Positions 59,390-64,000 of a stretch of 64,000 nucleotides of DNA are shown here, in pieces. The position numbers and the translations under genes were made by a program. Within the stretch, counting starts at the first letter, position 1, and every line of letters begins with the position of its first letter. The notes beneath the pieces were generated by a model that worked only from the letters and a program-made list of their open reading frames with translations, ran no database searches and was not told the origin of the DNA. The stretch is from an uncultured Paracoccaceae bacterium (GTDB taxonomy: Bacteria; Pseudomonadota; Alphaproteobacteria; Rhodobacterales; Rhodobacteraceae), in the NCBI GenBank assembly GCA_947494675.1, contig CANLVP010000001.1, positions 1,302,001-1,366,000 on the forward strand, in the 5' to 3' direction.

Positions 59390-60663
59390 AGTGCGTCGAA
59401 CCCGGCTGGCGTCGTCAGCGTCTCGGCCCCCGGCGTCGGCGCAAATCGCAGGCCGAAAGCCTTCAGGCGGCTGAAAATCAGTGTCTGACATGGGGGTTTC
59501 TCCTGTTCCGCGTCGCGCAGGACGGGTGGGGCGTTCATGATGATTTCAAACCGCTGCATCGCGTCGGGGGCGACAGTCCCGTGATCCTGGGCGCAAAGGT
59601 ATAGCGTGGGGTCCAGCGGCATCTCACCCCGGTCCAGCGCGCCAAACTCGGCCTGCGGGATCTTGCCAAAGAACACCGTGTGATGCGCCAGTTTTGGTCC
59701 AGAGGGTTGCGCGGCAAAGGCATGGACATAGGCCGACAGGCTGCGTGGCTCCGTTGCGGTTTCGGCAACCGCATCCGATACACCGCGCCCCAGGGCCCCA
59801 ACGTGGAGCGCGCGCGGATCGCCGTTGAACAGCACCACATCGGCGTCAAAGCGCGCCGTTCCAGCCTCGACCCCCGTCACCGCACCACCCTGTTTGATGA
59901 TCCGCGTGACCTTGGTGTCAAAAACGAATTGCGCGCCCTTGGCCTCGGCCTGCGTGCGCAACACTTCGGCCAATCGGTGCATCCCGCCCTTCACGGCCCA
60001 GACACCCTGCGCCTCCGCGTCTGAGATCAGCGACAGGATCACGGGCGTCGCATAGGGCGAGCCGCCGACATAGGTGGCGTAGCGTCCAAACAGCTGCGCG
60101 AGCTTTGGTTCGGAAAAACTGGCTCTCAGGTCCCGCGCCATCGTGCGCCACGGGGCCATATCTGTGATTAACCGGGGCTGCCGCAGCACCTTTGCCGTCA
60201 GGTCGCCTTGCCGTGGCGTGGCCGCCTGCATCATCGGTTGATCAAAGGCCGCAAAAAGCCGGGCCGCCCGTGCCGCAAAGCGGGTGTATTGCCGCGCGGC
60301 CTTGCTGCCAAAGGTCTGGCTGACGTTCGCAATCGTTTCATCCCGATTGGCCATCAGGTCAAAACAAGTGCCATCGTCCCAATAATGCCGTGCGATCACG
60401 TCCAGCGGTTCGAGCGTCAGATGATCAGACAACGACAATCCGCAATCGGCAAAGAGAGCCTCGAACACCGGGCGCATGGTCAGCACCGTGGGCCCGGCAT
60501 CGACCGGCCCAGCCACCGAAGGCACGGTCCGCATCTTGCCGCCGGGGCCTGCGTGCATGTCCAAAACCGTGACCGCATAGCCCGCATGGGACAGCCGCAA
60601 AGCCGCCGCCAACCCGCCGATCCCGGCGCCGACGATAATCACGCGTGTCGCGTTTTGGGTCAT
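59110..60663 (-). CDS. crtD: Methoxyneurosporene (1-hydroxy carotenoid 3,4-) desaturase
   Basis: A 517-residue FAD-dependent carotenoid desaturase with N-terminal VIIVGAGIGGLAAALRLSHAG and GGKMRTVPSVAGPVDAGPTVLTM, and C-terminal YLCGGGAHPGAGVPMATLSARH. It introduces the 3,4 double bond in hydroxylated carotenoids. ATG 60663 is preferred, with GGAGG four bases upstream. It diverges from crtE with two PpsR-type palindromes in between. Its last 90 codons overlap crtC in another frame. The resulting C-terminal tail (STSPRMATPGGMS) looks unconserved. Confidence 0.92.
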   Translation of the reverse strand: MTQNATRVIIVGAGIGGLAAALRLSHAGYAVTVLDMHAGPGGKMRTVPSVAGPVDAGPTVLTMRPVFEALFADCGLSLSDHLTLEPLDVIARHYWDDGTCFDLMANRDETIANVSQTFGSKAARQYTRFAARAARLFAAFDQPMMQAATPRQGDLTAKVLRQPRLITDMAPWRTMARDLRASFSEPKLAQLFGRYATYVGGSPYATPVILSLISDAEAQGVWAVKGGMHRLAEVLRTQAEAKGAQFVFDTKVTRIIKQGGAVTGVEAGTARFDADVVLFNGDPRALHVGALGRGVSDAVAETATEPRSLSAYVHAFAAQPSGPKLAHHTVFFGKIPQAEFGALDRGEMPLDPTLYLCAQDHGTVAPDAMQRFEIIMNAPPVLRDAEQEKPPCQTLIFSRLKAFGLRFAPTPGAETLTTPAGFDALCPHTMGSLYGRSPQGMMAAFKRPTARTAVRGLYLCGGGAHPGAGVPMATLSARHAAAAIIQDQTLTSTSPRMATPGGMSMGSVTAAPKQSLS

Positions 60664-60702
60664 CATGCCTCCGATCCACAGTGTTGACTCAATCGCGAAA
60701 TC

Positions 60703-60720
60703 TGTCCAGTTTGATTTACA
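60703..60720. promoter_or_regulatory. PpsR/CrtJ-type site 1, crtD-crtE region
   Basis: TGTCCAGTTTGATTTACA fits the TGT-N12-ACA palindrome bound by PpsR (CrtJ) in purple bacteria. Located between the divergent crtD and crtE starts. Confidence 0.8.
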
Positions 60721-60727
60721 CATAGGT

Positions 60728-60745
60728 TGTCAGCCTGTGCAGACA
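60728..60745. promoter_or_regulatory. PpsR/CrtJ-type site 2, crtD-crtE region
   Basis: TGTCAGCCTGTGCAGACA fits TGT-N12-ACA and lies seven bases from site 1. The pairwise arrangement with a seven to eight base gap is the classic cooperative layout of PpsR. Confidence 0.8.
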
Positions 60746-60763
60746 TAACCGCAGGAGACCCGC

Positions 60764-61645
60764 ATGCGCATCGCAGAACGGATCGACACGGCCCTCAGCC
60801 GCGCCATTTTCGACGGGCAGGGCGACACGGCCCCGGCCAAGCTGTCGGCGGCCCTTGGCTATGCCGTCACGCCGGGTGGCGCGCGGATCAGGCCCACGAT
60901 CCTGATGTCGGTGGCGATGGCCTGCGGCGACGACCAGCCCAAGGTGACGGATGCCGCCGCGGTGGCGCTTGAGCTGATGCACTCTGCCAGCCTCGTCCAC
61001 GACGATCTGCCTTGCTTTGACGATGCGGACCTGCGCCGGGGCAAGCCTGCGCTGCACCGCGCCTTTTCCGAACCCCTTGCCGTGCTGACCGGGGACAGCC
61101 TGATCATCATGGCGTTCCAGACGCTCGCCCGCGCTGCTGGCCACACGCCCAACCGTGCCTTGCAGCTGATCGAGGTGCTGACCAAACGCTCCGGCATGCC
61201 GCATGGCATCTGCGCGGGGCAGGGTTGGGAGAGCGAGGACACGATCGACCTGTCCGCCTATCACCAGTCCAAGACCGGTGCGCTCTTTATTGCCGCCACC
61301 CAGATGGGCGCGATTGCGGCAGGCCAAGACCATGAACCCTGGGCCGAGCTTGGCGCGCGCATTGGTGAGGCTTTTCAGGTCGCCGACGATCTGCGCGACG
61401 CGCTGTGTGACACCGAAACCCTTGGCAAGCCCAGCGGTCAGGACGATCTCCATGGCCGTCCCAACGCGGTCGCGGAACTTGGCATCGCAGGGGCCGTCGC
61501 CCGCTTTGATGACATCCTTGCCGGTGCAATCTCCTCCATCCCGGCCTGTCCGGGTGAGGCTGCCCTGGCCCAGATGGTCCGCGCTTACGCTGATAAACTG
61601 GTGCCCGCCGTCGCCCGTGACCGGCCCACCGTGCCGGGCGAGTAA
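60764..61645 (+). CDS. crtE: Geranylgeranyl diphosphate synthase
   Basis: A 293-residue polyprenyl synthase that makes GGPP for carotenoids and the bacteriochlorophyll tail. The first aspartate-rich motif is HDDLPCFDDADLRRGKPALH and the second is FQVADDLRDALCD. SKTGALFIAATQMGAI and the terminal region match CrtE. It is a paralogue of ispA (15461-16327), sharing the DDLPCxDDxDLRRGKP block. Its TAA stop overlaps the crtF ATG (TAATG), so crtEF are coupled. Confidence 0.93.
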   Translation: MRIAERIDTALSRAIFDGQGDTAPAKLSAALGYAVTPGGARIRPTILMSVAMACGDDQPKVTDAAAVALELMHSASLVHDDLPCFDDADLRRGKPALHRAFSEPLAVLTGDSLIIMAFQTLARAAGHTPNRALQLIEVLTKRSGMPHGICAGQGWESEDTIDLSAYHQSKTGALFIAATQMGAIAAGQDHEPWAELGARIGEAFQVADDLRDALCDTETLGKPSGQDDLHGRPNAVAELGIAGAVARFDDILAGAISSIPACPGEAALAQMVRAYADKLVPAVARDRPTVPGE

Positions 61646-62787
61646 TGGCCGACATCGGCCTGCCCCACCGGGCCAACCCACCGGCCCCTGACCGCATCCC
61701 GGTCCCCCGATTTGCACGCCTGCCTGCGCTGCCCGCCTTTCAGGCATGGGCGGCCCGCATGCCGATCTTGCGCCGGATTGTCCGGGCAGAGGGTGAGGCG
61801 ATGTTCGACCTCGTTGCGGGCTTTTGCCATGCGCAAATCCTGCAAGCCATCGTCCGCCTGCGCATCCCGCCGCTCTTGCTGACCCACCGCATGACTGCGG
61901 CGGCGCTGGCACAGGAAACCCAAGTGCCACTGGACCGGATGATTGTCCTGCTCAACGCCGCTGTCGCCCTGCGCCTGCTGAAATTGCGGCGCGGCTACTA
62001 CGCGCTGACGACACGCGGCACTGCGCTCGCCGGTGTGCCGGGGCTACAGGGCATGATCGACCACCACGACGTGCTTTACCGCGACCTGACCGACCCCGTG
62101 GCGTTTTTCCGGGGAGAGGTCGACACCGAACTCGCCGATTTCTGGCCCTATGTCTTTGGTGCTGGTGGCGCGACCGATCCGGCGGTCACCGACCGCTACA
62201 GCCGCCTGATGGCCGAAAGCCAAGCTCTCGTCGCCGCCGATACGATTGCCGCCGTCAATTGGGCGAAAACCCAGCACGTGATGGATTTGGGCGGCGGCAC
62301 GGGCGCTTTCCTGACCGCCTTAGGTGAGGCTGAAATCAAGCCGCAGCTGACGCTCTTTGACCTGCCCGCCGTTGTGCCCGGTGCGACGGCACGTTTTGCC
62401 GATGCCGGGCTGACAGATCGCGCGACGATTGTGCCGGGATCCTTCCGCGATGACCCGCTGCCCCACGGCGCTGATACGATCACGCTGGTGCGGGTTCTTT
62501 ACGATCACGCCGATGATACCGTGCTGGCCTTGCTGAAATCCGCCCATGACGCGCTGCCACCCGGCGGGCGATTGGTGGTCTCAGAGCCGATGACGGGCGG
62601 GGCCAAACCGCACCGGGCTGGCGACGCCTATTTCGCGCTTTATTGCATGGCGATGCGCACGGGACGGGCGCGGTCTGCAGGCGAAATCACAGCCCTTATG
62701 CAGGCCGCTGGCTTTACCCAGATCAAGGCCCTACGCGCGCGCCGTCCCTTCGTCACCTCGGTGGTCACAGGTGTCAAGTCAGGTTGA
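61645..62787 (+). CDS. crtF: Hydroxyneurosporene O-methyltransferase
   Basis: A 380-residue O-methyltransferase that adds the 1-methoxy group of spheroidene-type carotenoids using SAM. The SAM motif is HVMDLGGGTGAFLTALGEAE. DDPLPHGADTITLVRVLYDHADD and PGGRLVVSEPMTGGAKPHRAGDAYFALYCMAMRTGRARS are typical of the plant-like methyltransferase group (quoted in parts). The N-terminal helical dimerisation domain is present. Its last bases overlap the first of three PpsR-type palindromes upstream of bchC. Confidence 0.93.
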   Translation: MADIGLPHRANPPAPDRIPVPRFARLPALPAFQAWAARMPILRRIVRAEGEAMFDLVAGFCHAQILQAIVRLRIPPLLLTHRMTAAALAQETQVPLDRMIVLLNAAVALRLLKLRRGYYALTTRGTALAGVPGLQGMIDHHDVLYRDLTDPVAFFRGEVDTELADFWPYVFGAGGATDPAVTDRYSRLMAESQALVAADTIAAVNWAKTQHVMDLGGGTGAFLTALGEAEIKPQLTLFDLPAVVPGATARFADAGLTDRATIVPGSFRDDPLPHGADTITLVRVLYDHADDTVLALLKSAHDALPPGGRLVVSEPMTGGAKPHRAGDAYFALYCMAMRTGRARSAGEITALMQAAGFTQIKALRARRPFVTSVVTGVKSG

Positions 62788-62789
62788 CA
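62772..62789. promoter_or_regulatory. PpsR/CrtJ-type site 1 upstream of bchC
   Basis: TGTCAAGTCAGGTTGACA fits TGT-N12-ACA and has additional symmetry (TGTCAA...TTGACA). It overlaps the end of crtF. Confidence 0.75.
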
Positions 62790-62796
62790 CATTTGC

Positions 62797-62814
62797 TGTC
62801 CAAAAGAATTGACA
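62797..62814. promoter_or_regulatory. PpsR/CrtJ-type site 2 upstream of bchC
   Basis: TGTCCAAAAGAATTGACA fits TGT-N12-ACA, seven bases after site 1. Confidence 0.8.
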
Positions 62815-62822
62815 TAACGATC

Positions 62823-62840
62823 TGTAACTTTAGACTGACA
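62823..62840. promoter_or_regulatory. PpsR/CrtJ-type site 3 upstream of bchC
   Basis: TGTAACTTTAGACTGACA fits TGT-N12-ACA, eight bases after site 2. It lies 58 bases upstream of the bchC start. Confidence 0.8.
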
Positions 62841-62898
62841 CTGGACAGATTGTCGCACTTCAGCCGCGTCAACCTGAGGGAGAAAGCGGGGAAATACC

Positions 62899-63837
62899 TT
62901 GATAACAAAGGCCGTCATTCTGAACGCACCGGGTGAACTGGGTGTCGAATCGGTGACCCTGACCGCGCCAGCGCGCGGCGATATTGTTGTCCGGGTTCGC
63001 CACTCCGGTATTTCCACAGGCACCGAAAAACTGTTCTGGACCGGTGAGATGCCGCCGTTCCCCGGCATGGGCTACCCTCTGATCCCCGGCTACGAGGCCG
63101 CAGGCGAAGTGGTCGAAGCTGGCCCCGACAGCGGTTTCCGCGTGGGCGAACATGTCTTTGTCCCCGGTGCCAATTGCTACGACGGTGCCTTTGGCCTTTT
63201 TGGGGCCGCGTCGCACACCATCGTGACCCCCGCATCTCGTGTCACCCGCATCGACCGGGGCCTTGGCGCCTCCGGCGCACTGCTGGCGCTGGCCGCGACC
63301 GCGCGTCATGCGATGGCGGGTCCGGGCAAGGCCGTGCCGGACCTGATCATCGGCCACGGTGTTCTGGGCCGTCTCTTGGCGCGTCTGACCCTCGCCTCTG
63401 GTGCGCCCGCGCCCACGGTCTGGGAAATTGATCCGGCCCGTATGGATGGCGCGACGGGTTATGAAGTGACCACCCCCGAAGCCGACGAACGCCGCGACTA
63501 CGCCAATATCTACGACGCCTCTGGCCGCGCCGATCTGCTGAATGACCTTGTCGGTCGCCTCGCCCGTGGCGGCGAGATTGTGCTCGCAGGGTTCTACACC
63601 CAGCCGCTGCAATTCGCCTTCCCGCCCGCCTTTATGAAAGAGGCGCGGCTGCGCGTCTCTGCCGAATGGCAGCCCGACGACATGACCGCCACCAAGGCGC
63701 TCGTGGAAAGTGGCGTGCTGCGGCTGGACGATCTGATCTCTGAAACACGGCCCGCTGCGGATGCGGCGGCGGCCTATACCACGGCCTTTACCGATCCGAA
63801 CTGCCTGAAAATGATCCTGAATTGGAGCGATCTATGA
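62899..63837 (+). CDS. bchC: 3-hydroxyethyl bacteriochlorophyllide a dehydrogenase
   Basis: A 312-residue medium-chain dehydrogenase-like enzyme that oxidises the hydroxyethyl side chain to the acetyl group of bacteriochlorophyll a. Typical blocks are [58 protein letters not shown] and [14 protein letters not shown]. The start is TTG 62899 (MITKAVIL), with GGGGA ten bases upstream and no in-frame ATG nearby. Preceded by three PpsR-type sites and overlapping bchX by four bases. Confidence 0.93.
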   Translation: MITKAVILNAPGELGVESVTLTAPARGDIVVRVRHSGISTGTEKLFWTGEMPPFPGMGYPLIPGYEAAGEVVEAGPDSGFRVGEHVFVPGANCYDGAFGLFGAASHTIVTPASRVTRIDRGLGASGALLALAATARHAMAGPGKAVPDLIIGHGVLGRLLARLTLASGAPAPTVWEIDPARMDGATGYEVTTPEADERRDYANIYDASGRADLLNDLVGRLARGGEIVLAGFYTQPLQFAFPPAFMKEARLRVSAEWQPDDMTATKALVESGVLRLDDLISETRPAADAAAAYTTAFTDPNCLKMILNWSDL

Positions 63838-64000
63838 AAGACGAAATCCCGAACCTGAAGGATTACGACAAGACGCTCCGGGATGAGGCGGCAGAACCCT
63901 CGCTTGAGGTGCCGCAGGGCGAGCCCACCTCCAAAACCCAGATCATCGCGATCTATGGCAAGGGCGGCATCGGCAAATCGTTCACGCTGGCCAACCTCAG
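63834..64000 (+). CDS. bchX: Chlorophyllide a reductase iron protein subunit, N-terminal part (cut by window edge)
   Basis: First 55 codons of the NifH-like ATPase BchX, which delivers electrons for chlorophyllide a ring B reduction. After a polar leader ([19 protein letters not shown]), the P-loop [20 protein letters not shown] is visible. The Phe after GKS fits BchX and distinguishes it from BchL or NifH. The ATG overlaps the bchC stop (ATGA). The gene continues past base 64000. Confidence 0.93.
   Translation, partial: MKDEIPNLKDYDKTLRDEAAEPSLEVPQGEPTSKTQIIAIYGKGGIGKSFTLANL

Overview
This window looks like chromosomal DNA of an alphaproteobacterium of the order Rhodobacterales (Roseobacter group), most likely an aerobic anoxygenic phototroph. 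The evidence is a Rhodobacter-style photosynthesis cluster at the right end (crtC, crtD, crtE, crtF, bchC, bchX), a form I carbon monoxide dehydrogenase cluster, a PetP/PetR-like regulator pair, a bacterial voltage-gated sodium channel, and several repeat types common in high-GC alphaproteobacterial intergenic DNA. I cannot name genus or species. Genes are densely packed, many starts and stops overlap, and no gene-free stretch exceeds about 260 bases. I saw no rRNA, tRNA, CRISPR array, transposase or phage gene.

Layout. 1-6750: end of gltD and all of gltB (glutamate synthase), separated by a secreted protein of unknown function and two GFA-fold zinc proteins. 6841-12019: housekeeping genes (MtgA, FzlA-like GST-fold protein, QueG, PQQ-type sugar dehydrogenase, EamA transporter) and two tiny basic ORFs. 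12016-14232: ilvE, diverging from a MarR plus OmpR-type pair resembling petP-petR. 14315-18250: HDAC-family deacetylase, then xseB-ispA-dxs, which supplies isoprenoid precursors for the carotenoid and bacteriochlorophyll genes at the far end. 18308-28306: the CO dehydrogenase cluster, consisting of an MHYT-LytTR regulator, coxM-S-L, coxD-E-F, a MobA-like transferase, a 33-residue microprotein, coxG and a second XdhC-type gene.

28303-37202: NavBac channel, small enzymes, a minus-strand acyl-CoA dehydrogenase / ADP-forming acyl-CoA ligase / CaiD operon (possible carnitine or gamma-butyrobetaine catabolism), a di-iron hydroxylase and a class II aldolase. 37372-38372: a sugar 1-dehydrogenase behind a small leader ORF. 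38567-51787: reductive pyrimidine catabolism. preT-VOC-preA lies in one operon. A second operon, behind an exact RutR-type operator, encodes an amidohydrolase, dihydropyrimidinase and an ABC importer, and has three small lipoprotein genes and a truncated ATPase copy interleaved. 51964-58212: HyuA-type hydantoinase/oxoprolinase, then a CDP-alcohol phosphotransferase with a ynjBCD-type ABC importer.

58280-64000: photosynthesis genes. crtDC face left, and crtEF-bchCX face right. Two PpsR/CrtJ palindromes lie in the crtD-crtE intergenic region and three more precede bchC. The best leads are the cox microprotein, a repeat inserted in frame into two genes, the RutR operator linking regulator to reductive pyrimidine catabolism, the decayed ATPase/lipoprotein block, and the crtC start problem. 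All calls come from reading the sequence. No database search was run.
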